DNA of 64,000 bases from Actinokineospora sp. NBRC 105648 (GTDB lineage: Bacteria; Actinomycetota; Actinomycetes; Mycobacteriales; Pseudonocardiaceae), in the NCBI RefSeq assembly GCF_030269645.1, contig NZ_BSTR01000014.1, forward strand, positions 80,203-144,202. Direction: 5' to 3'. The notes beneath the pieces are model-generated. The model was not told the DNA's origin. It saw only the letters and a program-made list of their open reading frames with translations, and made no database searches. The first letter of the stretch is position 1, and every line of letters begins with the position of its first letter. The position numbers were made by a program, and so were the translations under genes. This document shows, one piece after another, positions 32,665 to 41,292 of the stretch.

Positions 32665-33042
32665 ATGAGCAACCCGGAGAACCTCGGTTACACCGCCGAG
32701 CACGAGTGGGTCGACCTCGCCGAGGGCACCGCCACGGTCGGTGTGACCAAGTACGCCGCCGACGCGCTCGGTGACGTCGTCTACGTCCAGCTCCCCGAGG
32801 TCGGCGCCAAGATCACCGCGGGCGAGCCGTGCGGCGAGATCGAGTCCACCAAGTCCGTCTCCGACCTCTACGCCCCGGCCGACGGCGAGGTCGTGGAGAT
32901 CAACGAGGCGGTCGTGGACAGCCCGGAGCTGGTCAACACCGACCCGTTCGGCGACGGCTGGCTGTTCCGGTTCCGCACCGACGGCGAGCCGGAGCTGCTC
33001 GACGCGGCCGCCTACGCCGAGCTGACCAAGGAAGAGGGCTGA
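32665..33042 (+). CDS. gcvH: Glycine cleavage system H protein (lipoyl carrier)
   Basis: A 125-residue lipoyl-domain protein. The lipoylated Lys is residue 63 in [13 protein letters not shown], the standard H-protein motif. EHEWVDL near the N-terminus and GDGWLFRFR near the C-terminus are also family marks. It shuttles the methylamine intermediate between P, T and L proteins; lpdA at 45612-47012 could supply the L protein. AGGAG precedes the ATG. The stop is one base from the glyA ATG. Confidence 0.96.
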   Translation: MSNPENLGYTAEHEWVDLAEGTATVGVTKYAADALGDVVYVQLPEVGAKITAGEPCGEIESTKSVSDLYAPADGEVVEINEAVVDSPELVNTDPFGDGWLFRFRTDGEPELLDAAAYAELTKEEG

Positions 33043-33043
33043 G

Positions 33044-34315
33044 ATGAGCACGTTCGGACAGTCGCTCGCCGAGGTCGACCCCGAGGTCGCCGCCGCGGTC
33101 GCCGCCGAGCTGCACCGCCAGCAGTCCACCCTGGAGATGATCGCCTCGGAGAACTTCGCCCCGGTGGGCGTGCTCGAGGCGCAGGGCTCGGTGCTGACCA
33201 ACAAGTACGCCGAGGGCTACCCCGGCCGCCGCTACTACGGCGGCTGCGAGCACGTCGACGTCATCGAGCAGCTGGCGATCGACCGGGTCAAGGAGCTCTT
33301 CGGCGCCGAGCACGCCAACGTGCAGCCGCACTCGGGCGCGCAGGCCAACGCCGCGGCGATGGTGTCGGTGCTCAACCCGGGCGACACGATCCTCGGGCTG
33401 GACCTGGCCCACGGCGGCCACCTCACGCACGGCATGAAGATCAATTTCTCCGGCAAGCTGTACAAGGTCGTCGCCTACCAGGTCTCCAAGGAGACCGGGA
33501 TCGTCGACATGGCCGAGGTCGAGCGGCTGGCCGTGGAGCACAAGCCGAAGCTGATCATCGCGGGCTGGTCGGCCTACCCCCGCCAGCTCGACTTCGCCGA
33601 GTTCCGCCGCATCGCGGACGCGGTGGACGCGCTGCTGATGGTCGACATGGCGCACTTCGCGGGCCTGGTGGCCGCGGGGCTGCACCCGAACCCGGTGCCG
33701 CACGCGCACCTGGTCACCACCACCACGCACAAGACCCTCGGCGGTCCGCGCGGCGGTGTCATCCTGAGCACCAAGGCGCTGGCCAAGAAGGTCAACTCGG
33801 CGGTGTTCCCGGGTCAGCAGGGCGGTCCGCTCGAGCACGTGATCGCCGCCAAGGCGGTCGCGTTCAAGATCGCCGCCACCGAGGAGTTCGCCGAGCGGCA
33901 GCGGCGGGTCCTCGAGGGCGCCCGGGTCCTGGCCGACCGGTTGTCGGCGCCGGACTGCGCCGAGGCCGGGGTGAAGGTCGCCAGCGGTGGCACCGACGTG
34001 CACCTGGTGCTGGTCGACCTGGTCGGTTCCGAGCTCGACGGCCAGCAGGCCGAGGACCGGCTGCACTCGGTGGGCATCACGGTCAACCGCAACGCGGTCC
34101 CGTTCGACCCGCGCCCGCCGATGGTCACCTCCGGGCTGCGCATCGGCACCCCCGCCCTGGCCACCCGGGGCTTCGACGTCGAGGACTTCGCCGAGGTCGC
34201 CGACATCATCGCGGTCGCGCTCCGGCGCGACTTCGACGAGCAGACCAGTGCCGCGCTGCGCGATCGCGTGGCGGCCCTGGTCGAGCGCCGCCCGCTCTAC
34301 CCGGAGCTGGGCTAG
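33044..34315 (+). CDS. glyA: Serine hydroxymethyltransferase
   Basis: A 423-residue PLP enzyme interconverting serine and glycine with tetrahydrofolate. The Schiff-base Lys is residue 230 in [37 protein letters not shown] and HSGAQANAA are also as in the family. It uses the methylene-THF produced by GcvT to convert a second glycine to serine, which the downstream serine dehydratase can turn into pyruvate. The ATG is one base after the gcvH stop, so the genes are tightly coupled. A GC hairpin (34329-34359) follows. Confidence 0.96.
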   Translation: MSTFGQSLAEVDPEVAAAVAAELHRQQSTLEMIASENFAPVGVLEAQGSVLTNKYAEGYPGRRYYGGCEHVDVIEQLAIDRVKELFGAEHANVQPHSGAQANAAAMVSVLNPGDTILGLDLAHGGHLTHGMKINFSGKLYKVVAYQVSKETGIVDMAEVERLAVEHKPKLIIAGWSAYPRQLDFAEFRRIADAVDALLMVDMAHFAGLVAAGLHPNPVPHAHLVTTTTHKTLGGPRGGVILSTKALAKKVNSAVFPGQQGGPLEHVIAAKAVAFKIAATEEFAERQRRVLEGARVLADRLSAPDCAEAGVKVASGGTDVHLVLVDLVGSELDGQQAEDRLHSVGITVNRNAVPFDPRPPMVTSGLRIGTPALATRGFDVEDFAEVADIIAVALRRDFDEQTSAALRDRVAALVERRPLYPELG

Positions 34316-34328
34316 CCGACTGGTCGTC

Positions 34329-34359
34329 GGCCGCCGCGCCGGGATCCGGCGCGGCGGCC
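34329..34359 (+). terminator. Hairpin between glyA and sdaA
   Basis: A perfect 14-bp GC-only stem (ggccgccgcgccgg and its complement) with a 3-nt loop, 13 bp after glyA and 35 bp before sdaA. It may terminate or attenuate read-through, lowering sdaA relative to the gcv genes, or stabilise the upstream mRNA end. Confidence 0.55.
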
Positions 34360-34394
34360 CGGCGGCCGGTCACCTGCGGAAAGTGAGGTACGTC

Positions 34395-35765
34395 GTGGCG
34401 GTCAGCGTCTTCGACCTGTTCAGCATCGGCATCGGCCCGTCCAGCTCGCACACGGTGGGCCCGATGCGCGCCGCCCTGATGTTCGTCGAAGGGCTGCGCG
34501 AACGCGGCCTGCTGGACACCACGGCGCGGGTGCGCGCGGAGCTGTTCGGCTCGCTCGGCGCCACCGGCCACGGGCACGGCAGCGACAAGGCGGTGCTGCT
34601 CGGGCTGGCGGGGGAGCGGCCCGAGGACGTCGACACCGACACCGTGCCCCAGCGGGTCGCCGACATCCGCGCCTCGCACCGCCTCCGGGTGCTCGGCTCG
34701 CACGAGATCGCCTTCAACGAGGACGACGACCTCGTGATGCACCGCCGCAAGTCGTTGCCGTTGCACCCCAACGGCATGACCTTCACCGCCTGGGACGCCG
34801 AGGGCGTGGAACTGGCCCACCGCACGTACTACTCGGTCGGCGGCGGCTTCGTCCTCGACGAGAACTCCACCGACGGCCCGGTCATCTCCGCGGACACCAC
34901 CCCGGTCCCGTTCCCGTTCCGCACCGCCACGGACCTGTTGGCGCACTGCGAGTCCAGCGGCCTGAACATCGCCGAGGTCATGCTGCGCAACGAGTTGGTG
35001 TGGCGCACCGAGCCCGAGATCCGCGCGGGCCTGCTGGCGATCTGGCAGGTCATGCAGGACTGCGTCGCCCGCGGCTGCGAGCAGGACGGCATCCTGCCCG
35101 GCGGCCTCAAGGTCCCCCGCCGCGCGAAGTCCTTGCACGAGAAGCTCTTGGCCGAGGACGGCGCCGACGACCCGCTGTACGTGATGGACTGGGTCAGCCT
35201 CTACGCCCTGGCCGTCAACGAGGAGAACGCCTCCGGTGGCCGCGTCGTCACAGCGCCGACCAACGGCGCCGCGGGCATCATCCCGGCCGTGCTGCACTAC
35301 TACACACGTTTCCTCAAGGGCACCGAGGACGGCGTCATCGAGTTCATGCTGACCGCGGCCGCCATCGGCGTGGTGCTGAAGGAAACCGGCTCCATCTCCG
35401 GCGCCGAGGTCGGCTGCCAGGGCGAGGTCGGCTCCGCCTGCGCCATGGCCGCCGCAGGCCTGACGGCGGTGCGCGGCGGCACCGTCGCGCAGGTGGAGAA
35501 CGCCGCCGAGATCGGCCTGGAGCACCACCTCGGCCTGACGTGTGACCCCGTCGGCGGCCTGGTCCAGATCCCCTGCATCGAGCGCAACGCCGTGGGCAGC
35601 ACCAAGGCCATCAACGCCTCCCGAATCGCCCTGCGCGGCGACGGCACCCACGTGGTCCACCTCGACAAGGTCATCAAGACCATGCGCGAAACCGGCGCCG
35701 ACATGCACACCAAGTACAAGGAAACCGCCCGTGGCGGCCTAGCCCTCAACGTCATCGAGTGCTGA
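34395..35765 (+). CDS. sdaA: L-serine ammonia-lyase (single-chain, 4Fe-4S)
   Basis: A 456-residue iron-sulfur L-serine dehydratase converting serine to pyruvate and ammonia. The beta domain opens with [21 protein letters not shown]. The alpha domain carries the serine and cluster motifs [21 protein letters not shown] and [16 protein letters not shown]; the Cys residues there ligate the 4Fe-4S cluster. GTG 34395 is chosen because GAGG lies 6 nt upstream and the N-terminus then matches the family; the open frame runs back into glyA. It completes a glycine to serine to pyruvate route under the glycine riboswitch. Confidence 0.93.
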   Translation: MAVSVFDLFSIGIGPSSSHTVGPMRAALMFVEGLRERGLLDTTARVRAELFGSLGATGHGHGSDKAVLLGLAGERPEDVDTDTVPQRVADIRASHRLRVLGSHEIAFNEDDDLVMHRRKSLPLHPNGMTFTAWDAEGVELAHRTYYSVGGGFVLDENSTDGPVISADTTPVPFPFRTATDLLAHCESSGLNIAEVMLRNELVWRTEPEIRAGLLAIWQVMQDCVARGCEQDGILPGGLKVPRRAKSLHEKLLAEDGADDPLYVMDWVSLYALAVNEENASGGRVVTAPTNGAAGIIPAVLHYYTRFLKGTEDGVIEFMLTAAAIGVVLKETGSISGAEVGCQGEVGSACAMAAAGLTAVRGGTVAQVENAAEIGLEHHLGLTCDPVGGLVQIPCIERNAVGSTKAINASRIALRGDGTHVVHLDKVIKTMRETGADMHTKYKETARGGLALNVIEC

Positions 35766-36013
35766 TCCGGCAAGCGGGTCCCGCCGCCCGCTCGGGGACC
35801 ACCCGCTCAGCCGTTTCGACACCGCGACATCCCGGCGAGCACCCCGCGCCGGGCCGCGGCGCCGTGGTCTCCTGATCACCGCACGGCCGAACGGCCGTCA
35901 CACCGGCAGCCGATTCTGTTGCGCGGCAACGTCTCCTACGCTGAGCGAACGTGATTCGCCCTGGGGCGACCCAACGGCGAGGACAAGCGGCGGACTCGGT
36001 GAGGGGACAACTG

Positions 36014-36454
36014 ATGCGGACAACCATGAAGGCGGCGGCAGCGGCGGCGGCGTGCGCGGCGCTGGTGATCGCGAGCGCGCCCACGGCTTCGGCGGCCACC
36101 GCCGTGCTCAGCAACTCCTGCTACGGCGGCTGGTTCGCCTTCGACATCGTCGCGGTCGGCGGTCCGATCCCGGCGGGCAGCCAGTGGACCTCGTCCTACT
36201 CCGGCTCGATGATGTGGGGCGACCAGTACGACGTCCGCCCGGTGCCCGGGATCGTCCAGGTGACCAAGACCTCGCACAAGGCGACCGTCACCCTGACCAA
36301 CCCGGCCGCGATCCCCGCGGGCAGCGGGGTCACCCTCACCCTCAGCGGCTACCCGCTCAGCGGCCCGTCGGGTCTCAGCCTGCAGCTCAACGGCTACGGC
36401 GGCTACACCAGCGCCCACTTCGACGTCGAGAACGGCGACTGGCCGCAGTGCTGA
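36014..36454 (+). CDS. Secreted small protein, paralogue 1 of 3
   Basis: A 146-residue preprotein. A Sec signal peptide (about residues 1-27: AAAAAAACAALVIASAPTASA) precedes a mature domain of about 119 residues with exactly two Cys, one near the N-terminus (SNSCYGGW) and one as the last residue (DWPQC), probably a disulfide pair. The domain is Gly/Ser/Thr/aromatic-rich and looks all-beta: IPAGSQWTSSYSG, NPAAIPAGSGVTLTLSGYPL, LQLNGYGGY. It is clearly homologous to the next two genes. I do not recognise a named family. GAGGGG precedes the ATG. A hairpin at 36490-36530 separates it from the second copy. Confidence 0.75.
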   Translation: MRTTMKAAAAAAACAALVIASAPTASAATAVLSNSCYGGWFAFDIVAVGGPIPAGSQWTSSYSGSMMWGDQYDVRPVPGIVQVTKTSHKATVTLTNPAAIPAGSGVTLTLSGYPLSGPSGLSLQLNGYGGYTSAHFDVENGDWPQC

Positions 36455-36489
36455 GCGCCGACGGGACCAGCGCGCTCCGCTGATCGGCC

Positions 36490-36530
36490 GACGCCTGGTT
36501 TCCCTTGAGCGCCAAGGAAAACCAGGCGTC
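36490..36530 (+). terminator. Terminator between secreted paralogues 1 and 2
   Basis: Arms 36490-36506 and 36514-36530 pair at 16 of 17 positions (gacgcctggttt... / ...accaggcgtc) around a 7-nt loop. It suggests that copy 1 is transcribed separately from copies 2 and 3. Confidence 0.65.
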
Positions 36531-36602
36531 ACCCCGTCGGCCGATTCCCGCGCCCGGTTTCCCGCTTAGGCTCAGGGAAATCACCTCGGGGGAGGACGAA
36601 AG

Positions 36603-37028
36603 ATGCGCTACACCAGCAGAACCGCGCTCGCCGTGGCCGCTTGCGCCGCGATCACCTGCGCCACCGCACCCGCGGCGGCGGCCGACAACGCCGTCCTCGG
36701 CAGCACCTGCTACCACGGCTGGTACTCCTTCACCGTGACCGCCACCGGTGGCGACATCCCGGCGGGCAGCCAGTGGACCTCGGGCTGGTCGGCCGCGACC
36801 CAGTTCCCCGAGCAGTACGGCATCGTGTCCGACCCGCCGTTGTTCACCTACACGCGGCTCGCCGTCGCCAAGGTCAGCGTGACCAACCCCAACCCGATCC
36901 CCGCGGGCACCCGCGTCGTGATCGAACCGCGCGGATACCCGCTCACCAACAAGAGCCTGCTGCGCCTCTACCTCCAGGGCTACGGCGGCAGCGTGGGCCG
37001 CGCCTTCGACGACTGGCCCACCTGCTGA
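36603..37028 (+). CDS. Secreted small protein, paralogue 2 of 3
   Basis: A 141-residue preprotein with a signal peptide of about 26 residues ending in TAPAAAA. The mature part repeats the pattern of copy 1: AVLGSTCYHGW, IPAGSQWTSGWS, NPNPIPAGTRVVIEPRGYPL, LYLQGYGG, ending in DDWPTC. The two-Cys layout is kept. The ATG has GGGAGG about 7 nt upstream. Its own promoter probably lies in the 72 bp between the hairpin at 36530 and the ATG. Copy 3 starts 22 bp later, so copies 2 and 3 form an operon. Confidence 0.75.
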   Translation: MRYTSRTALAVAACAAITCATAPAAAADNAVLGSTCYHGWYSFTVTATGGDIPAGSQWTSGWSAATQFPEQYGIVSDPPLFTYTRLAVAKVSVTNPNPIPAGTRVVIEPRGYPLTNKSLLRLYLQGYGGSVGRAFDDWPTC

Positions 37029-37050
37029 TGACCACAAAGGACAGCCTGAC

Positions 37051-37488
37051 GTGAGAAACCACCGCGTGCGAACGATCTGCGCGATCGCGGCCACCACCCT
37101 GGCGCTGACCTGTGCCGTGTCGGCTTCGGCTTCGGCCGACACGGCGGTGCTGAAGCCCGTGTGCGCCAACAGCAACCCTACGTTCACGATCACCGCGACC
37201 GGCGGCGACATCCCCGCGGGCAGCACCTGGACCTCCTCGTGGGCCGCCGCGTCACCGATCAACCCGCAGTACGCGGTCTCGGCGACTCCCGCCGTGATCC
37301 AGTCGACACCCATCAACACCCACAAAGTGGCGTTGACGAACCCCGCCCCCATCCCTGCGGGCACCAGGGTGACCCTCAACCTCAGCGGCTACCCCCTGAC
37401 CACAAGAGGCCCGCTCACCCTGATCCTCAACGGCTACGGCGGCTCAACCTCGTTCTGGTCCGAGAACGGCAGCGTCCCGTTCTGCTGA
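37051..37488 (+). CDS. Secreted small protein, paralogue 3 of 3
   Basis: A 145-residue preprotein with a signal peptide ending near SASASA. The mature domain has TAVLKPVCANS, the shared ATGGDIPAGSTWTSSW and NPAPIPAGTRVTLNLSGYPL, then LILNGYGGS, and ends in SVPFC. It is closest to copy 2 in the ATGGDIPAGS segment and to copy 1 in TLNLSGYPL, so the three arose by tandem duplication and diverged. GTG 37051 has AAAGGA about 10 nt upstream. It ends four bases before a convergent gene. Confidence 0.72.
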   Translation: MRNHRVRTICAIAATTLALTCAVSASASADTAVLKPVCANSNPTFTITATGGDIPAGSTWTSSWAAASPINPQYAVSATPAVIQSTPINTHKVALTNPAPIPAGTRVTLNLSGYPLTTRGPLTLILNGYGGSTSFWSENGSVPFC

Positions 37489-37492
37489 CCCG

Positions 37493-37699
37493 CTAGCCCG
37501 CGATGCTCAGTGGATCGCCCGGGTTCTCGGCGATCCACCGGCACGCGTCCGCGCTGAGCGTGCAGGCCCGCCGGAACCGCTCGACCGCCTCGTGGGTCAA
37601 CGTCCCCGTGCGCGCCTGCTCCTGCAGGGTGCGCGCGTAGACGACCACGTCCACCAGGTTTCCCAGCACGAACGCGGTCTCCGGCGGTGGCCCGCTCAT
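37493..37699 (-). CDS. Small hypothetical protein, 68 residues
   Basis: The ATG 37699 overlaps the stop of the preceding gene (ATGA), indicating translational coupling as the third member of a minus-strand operon. The product is soluble, largely helical, with ETAFVLGNLVDVVVYARTLQEQA and two Cys (RRACTLSADACRW). No known motif is visible. Its 3' end is four bases from the secreted paralogue 3. Confidence 0.55.
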   Translation of the reverse strand: MSGPPPETAFVLGNLVDVVVYARTLQEQARTGTLTHEAVERFRRACTLSADACRWIAENPGDPLSIAG

Positions 37700-37926
37700 C
37701 GGCCACCGCCGGGCTGCGGGAACGGCTGCGGGAACGCCACGTTGACGAACCCCAGTGCGCACTCCGGGCACAACACCCCGACCGGCCTCCTGTCATCCAC
37801 GCGGTCCAACGGCATCCCACAGAACCCCACCGACATCCCCTGCGGCGTCAGGTGAACACGCCTGCGGTAGTAACTGCTCCGACCCCACCTGATCTGAACG
37901 GCGGTCGCCGCGGCGCCCGGGCTCAC
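37696..37926 (-). CDS. Small zinc-ribbon-like protein, 76 residues
   Basis: The GTG at 37926 overlaps the TGA of the upstream gene (GTGA), which decides this start among several. The centre reads RVHLTPQGMSVGFCGMPLD, then VLCPECALGFV: a Cys pair C-P-E-C and an upstream FCG, giving three Cys and a His that could bind zinc. Similar short Cys-containing proteins sit beside XRE/DUF397 genes in actinomycetes, but no function is established. It is the middle gene of a three-gene operon divergent from the XRE regulator. Confidence 0.55.
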   Translation of the reverse strand: MSPGAAATAVQIRWGRSSYYRRRVHLTPQGMSVGFCGMPLDRVDDRRPVGVLCPECALGFVNVAFPQPFPQPGGGR

Positions 37927-38399
37927 CACGCGCCACGCCCCCGGTCGAGCACGCGTCTGACCGTGCCCACGACCGCCGCCCACGGCGGCAAATCCCGCGC
38001 GTGCCGCGGGACATCGCGCCACCGCAACCCATCCGGGTTCGTTTCGGCGCTCAACCCCGGTAGCACTACCGTGCTGTGCCGCGGCACCACCCGCACACCG
38101 GCCAAGCGGACGTCATCGCGAAGCTGCAAACTGTCTGAAAGGGACAGAGTGGTGACCGCGACCACCGGCCCACGCCCAGTGTCAAGGCAGGGCAGCCGCA
38201 ACAACGCAAGCGCTAGCTCTACCTGGACTGGTTGGTGCAACGAACGCGGTAGCACCAACATGTCCAGGTCAGCGCCGACGTCAACGACCAACCGCGCGCC
38301 GTCGACACGCACGGACCACCCGAACCGCTTCGCGTAAGCGTCTCGATCGCGGGTGAGCAGGTAAGAGCCCGAGCCGATGGCCGGGCAGGATGTGACCAT
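37923..38399 (-). CDS. Conserved actinomycete hypothetical protein, 158 residues
   Basis: The first gene of the operon divergent from the XRE regulator. ATG 38399 has GGGAGG 5 nt upstream, favouring it over the in-frame ATG 12 bases earlier. The sequence has a VDGARLVVDVGADLDMLVLPRSL segment, a strand GPVVAVTTLSLS, VRVVPRHSTVVLPG and the C-terminal LPPWAAVVGTVRRVL. I associate this layout with a common actinomycete family near XRE-DUF397 genes, from memory and without a known activity. There is no membrane segment. Confidence 0.6.
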   Translation of the reverse strand: MVTSCPAIGSGSYLLTRDRDAYAKRFGWSVRVDGARLVVDVGADLDMLVLPRSLHQPVQVELALALLRLPCLDTGRGPVVAVTTLSLSDSLQLRDDVRLAGVRVVPRHSTVVLPGLSAETNPDGLRWRDVPRHARDLPPWAAVVGTVRRVLDRGRGAW

Positions 38400-38420
38400 G
38401 ATGCCTCCCATGGGCTAAAT

Positions 38421-38449
38421 TTGACCCGTGGATTCAACAGTGTCAAGAT
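38421..38449 (+). promoter_or_regulatory. Promoter with embedded inverted repeat for the XRE gene
   Basis: A -35-like TTGACC (38421-38426) and a -10-like CAAGAT (38444-38449) are separated by 17 bp, about 65 bp before the XRE start. TTGAC (38421-38425) and GTCAA (38442-38446) also form an inverted repeat across the promoter, a plausible autoregulatory site in this divergent region. Confidence 0.45.
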
Positions 38450-38515
38450 GAAACCATCCCCCCGATGGGGTGATTCCATCCCACGAAGCGCTGCGAATCC
38501 GAGAGGGTGTGTCCC

Positions 38516-39403
38516 GTGAACGACGTCGAACTCCCCAGGTCCCTGCAAGCAGGCAGCCCCACGCTGTTCAAGCGCATGATCAACCTCTCGCTCAGGCGCT
38601 GGCGCGACGAGGCTGGCCTCAAGCAGGGCGAGGCCGCCACCCGGTTGCGCCGGACCACCGCCCACATCAGCAACATCGAGACCGACCGACTGCCACCAGC
38701 GCCGGACCTGGAGCTCCTGCTCGACTTCTACGGCAAGGGCGACCGCATCCCGTTCATGATGGAGATGCTGGAGGCCGCCAGGAAGGCCAACTGGTGGAAG
38801 GCCCTGTCCGGGAAGGTCCCGGCCTGGTTCGACCTGTTCCTGGGCCTGGAGGAGGGCGCCATCGAACTGGCCAGCTTCGACAGCGTGGTCGTGCGCGGCC
38901 TCTTCCAAACCCGCGACTACGCCGAAGCGGTGATCCGAGGCAATCCAGACCTGACTGATGAACAGGTGCAGGCGCTGGTCGACATCCGCATGCAGCGGCA
39001 GCACATCCTCGACCGCCGGGCTAATCCCGTCCACGTCTCGACCGTGATGGACGAGTCTGTCCTCTACCGGCAGCGTGGTAGCTCGGACACCATGCGCGCC
39101 CAGCTCCAACACCTACTGGACCTCTCGCAGCGGCCCAGGATCGACATCCAGATTCTCCCGTTCAGCGCGGGATCGACTCCTGCGCAAGACGGCAGCACCT
39201 TCACGATGATGAAGTTCCCTCCGGGCATGGATGAGGATCTGGGAGTCGTCTTCGTCGAGCTGCTGACCGGTGGCAAGTACTTCGAGAAGGCCAGCGAGAT
39301 CGTCGAGTACAGGCGGGCCTTGACCAGGCTGCACTCCATGGCGGCTGACCCCAAGGCCACCCGTGCGATCATCAGGAAGGCGATGAAGGAGGTGAAACCA
39401 TGA
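38516..39403 (+). CDS. XRE-family helix-turn-helix regulator with DUF5753 domain
   Basis: A 295-residue regulator of the actinomycete type. The HTH is at about residues 20-70 (LSLRRWRDEAGLKQGEAATRL, then RTTAHISNIETDRLPP). The C-terminal 200 residues are the DUF5753 region: YFGLEE-like FLGLEEGAIELASFDS, VVRGLFQTRDYAEAVI, and QILPFSAGSTPAQDGSFT-like strands. GTG 38516 is chosen because GAGAGGG precedes it by 8 nt. The ATG of the DUF397 gene overlaps its stop by four bases. Such pairs act as regulator and small partner; related pairs (BldB/WhiJ-type) affect development in Streptomyces. That role here is inference. Confidence 0.9.
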   Translation: MNDVELPRSLQAGSPTLFKRMINLSLRRWRDEAGLKQGEAATRLRRTTAHISNIETDRLPPAPDLELLLDFYGKGDRIPFMMEMLEAARKANWWKALSGKVPAWFDLFLGLEEGAIELASFDSVVVRGLFQTRDYAEAVIRGNPDLTDEQVQALVDIRMQRQHILDRRANPVHVSTVMDESVLYRQRGSSDTMRAQLQHLLDLSQRPRIDIQILPFSAGSTPAQDGSTFTMMKFPPGMDEDLGVVFVELLTGGKYFEKASEIVEYRRALTRLHSMAADPKATRAIIRKAMKEVKP

Positions 39404-39669
39404 CCAACGAAAGTCAGACTGCCTGGGCTGACGCGGACTTCCGCAAGTCCAGCTTCAGCGGCGGCCAGAATGGCGCCTGCGTCGAACTGGCTTGGCGCAA
39501 GTCCAGCTTCAGCGGCGGCGAGAACGGTGCCTGCGTCGAGATCGCGCACGCCGAGGACCTCTTCGGCGTGCGGGACTCGAAGAACACCACGGGACCCGTG
39601 CTGGAGCTGTCGGCATCCCAGGGCCACGCCTTCCTGACCGCGATCCGCACCAGTCAGCTCACGGCGTAG
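39400..39669 (+). CDS. DUF397 protein with duplicated core motif
   Basis: An 89-residue DUF397 protein, partner of the XRE gene it overlaps. The family core (W/F)RKSSFSGG-NGACVE occurs twice in succession, followed by the usual VRDSKN and the C-terminal FLTAIRT. Normal members are about 60-65 residues with one copy; the extra 18 residues come from a 54-bp tandem duplication. Whether the duplication changes function is unknown. Confidence 0.92.
   Translation: MTNESQTAWADADFRKSSFSGGQNGACVELAWRKSSFSGGENGACVEIAHAEDLFGVRDSKNTTGPVLELSASQGHAFLTAIRTSQLTA
39442..39549 (+). repeat. 54-bp tandem duplication inside the DUF397 gene
   Basis: Units 39442-39495 and 39496-39549 encode 18-residue copies (RKSSFSGGQNGACVELAW and RKSSFSGGENGACVEIAH). 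The DNA is nearly identical in the first 24 bases and drifts at third positions afterwards, so the duplication is not brand new. Confidence 0.9.
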
Positions 39670-39685
39670 CACGTGTGGCTCGTGA

Positions 39686-39720
39686 GGTGCCCCGGCCCAG
39701 TCCCAGCGGACCGGGGCACC
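39686..39720. terminator. Bidirectional terminator between DUF397 and DUF222-HNH genes
   Basis: A perfect 10-bp stem (ggtgccccgg / ccggggcacc) with a 15-nt loop between convergent genes. Confidence 0.6.
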
Positions 39721-39773
39721 CACGCGCCGACACCCACCCGAAATCATCCCGTCCCGGCCAAGCTGGGCGAGTG

Positions 39774-41105
39774 TCACCCGGCAGCTGCGGCCGGGGGTGG
39801 TGGGTGCGATGAGGGTGGATGTCGGTGGTGGGCAAGGTAGGCGGGTGCGGTGAACTCCGGTCTGCCGCTTGTGGTGATCCGGACTTGCCACTCACTGTTG
39901 TGGATCAGTCGGTGATGTCTCGGGCAGAGCAGGACCAGGTTGCCGAGCGCCGTCGGGCCGCCGCGTGCCCAGTGTTGGACGTGGTGGGCGGCGCAGGCCC
40001 GGGGACGGCGGTCGCAGTCGGGGAACGCGCAACCGCGATCCCGCAGGATCAGCGCCCGCCGCAGGTGTGGCGGCACTGTGTACCGCGCCCGTCCCACGTC
40101 GAGCGGCAGGCCCGCGCCGCCGAGGACGTGCGGGATGATCTTCGCGTCGCAGGCCAGCAACCGGGCCTGCGAGGCGGTCAACGTGCCGCCGTGGTCGATC
40201 AGCGCGCGCCGGAGTCCGGATTCGAGATCGGCCAGGGCGACGGTGACCGCGAGGTGCGGCCGTTCCCCGGCCTCGGTGGGCAGGTCGGGCGCGGACAGCG
40301 CCAGGTCGATGACCTCGGCAAGGGCGTCCCCGGCCCGCTCGGTCTGGCTGCGGAGGTCAGTGGTGCCGTCGCTGGTCCGGGGTGCGGCCAGGGGACCGAT
40401 CAGGGCTTCGAACCGGGCACCGTCGACCGGGCACAGCTCGAACCGCCCCTGCACCCGCCCGTCACGGCGCCGCCGCCACGACAGGTAGTTGGGCTGCTCG
40501 GGCAGGGGAGCGTCGCCGGGCTGTGGACCGTCTTGGTCGAGCACCATCAGCATCCGCTCCGCACGCACCCGGAGCTCGACCGGCGTGGCACCGCGGGCAT
40601 GCCCGGCAAGCGCGGCTTCGAACTCCGCTCGCGCCACCGAATCAACCCAGTGCGGCAAGGCACCGATCGCGCGGACGATGACCTCGACGTGCTCCCCGTC
40701 GATCGCCGCGTCCGCGAGTGCCGCAGCCGTGCCAGGCAACGTCGGCGGCGTCACGTGCCCAGTGGGCGTGACGCCAGAGGACACCGCCTCGGCCTGCACC
40801 ACCCACCGCTTGGCCTGCTTCGGACTGACCCTGGTGACCGCCGAGACCAGCGCCGCGGGCGAGGAATACCCCGCCAGCCGGTGGATGCTGGCCCGATCAG
40901 CCTCAGCCACCAACTCCAACATCCGCGCGTGATCAGCACGCATGCGCGCCACGACCGCGGCCATCTCCTCAACCAGCCGCGGCCCAACCGACCCCCAGAA
41001 CCGACTGGGGTCGTTGTGGTGGATCTCGAACTCGGACACACGCCCATCGTCCAGGCCCCCACCGACAATTCCGGCCCCGCAAGCCTTCCCAGCCCACCCG
41101 GTCAC
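39774..41105 (-). CDS. DUF222 domain protein with C-terminal HNH endonuclease domain
   Basis: A 443-residue member of the DUF222-HNH (13E12-like) family abundant in actinobacteria. The DUF222 part covers about residues 40-330 (LAGYSSPAALVSAVTRVSP). The HNH motif is at about 360-415: RGCAFPDCDRRPRACAAHHV, then HWARGGPTALGNLVLLCPRHHRLIHN, with paired CxxC-type zinc ligands and the HH/N/H catalytic set. The nuclease target is unknown. The GTG at 41105 is the longest start; GTG 41039 (VSEFEIHHND) is as likely, since neither has a clear ribosome site. It shows no sign of decay. Confidence 0.88.
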   Translation of the reverse strand: MTGWAGKACGAGIVGGGLDDGRVSEFEIHHNDPSRFWGSVGPRLVEEMAAVVARMRADHARMLELVAEADRASIHRLAGYSSPAALVSAVTRVSPKQAKRWVVQAEAVSSGVTPTGHVTPPTLPGTAAALADAAIDGEHVEVIVRAIGALPHWVDSVARAEFEAALAGHARGATPVELRVRAERMLMVLDQDGPQPGDAPLPEQPNYLSWRRRRDGRVQGRFELCPVDGARFEALIGPLAAPRTSDGTTDLRSQTERAGDALAEVIDLALSAPDLPTEAGERPHLAVTVALADLESGLRRALIDHGGTLTASQARLLACDAKIIPHVLGGAGLPLDVGRARYTVPPHLRRALILRDRGCAFPDCDRRPRACAAHHVQHWARGGPTALGNLVLLCPRHHRLIHNSEWQVRITTSGRPEFTAPAYLAHHRHPPSSHPPPPAAAAG

Positions 41106-41292
41106 CTGATCGTGTGAAGGCTAGCTGTACCTACTGCGGCGGTTCGGCGTTCCCTGAGCCTGGACTGGCCTGCGGCGCAGCAGCGGAACAGCCCCGCTCG
41201 CGCGGGGAGTACACTTCTTGACAAGCGGCTTTGCCGCGAGGTGTGGGCTGACTCATTCACTTTTACGAACATGCGAGCCATCCGTTAAGAGG

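Noticed and set aside
39774..41105. DUF222-HNH gene as a mobile element (13E12 repeat or homing endonuclease)
   Set aside because: No flanking repeats, target duplication or base-composition shift was seen; it is treated as a resident gene.
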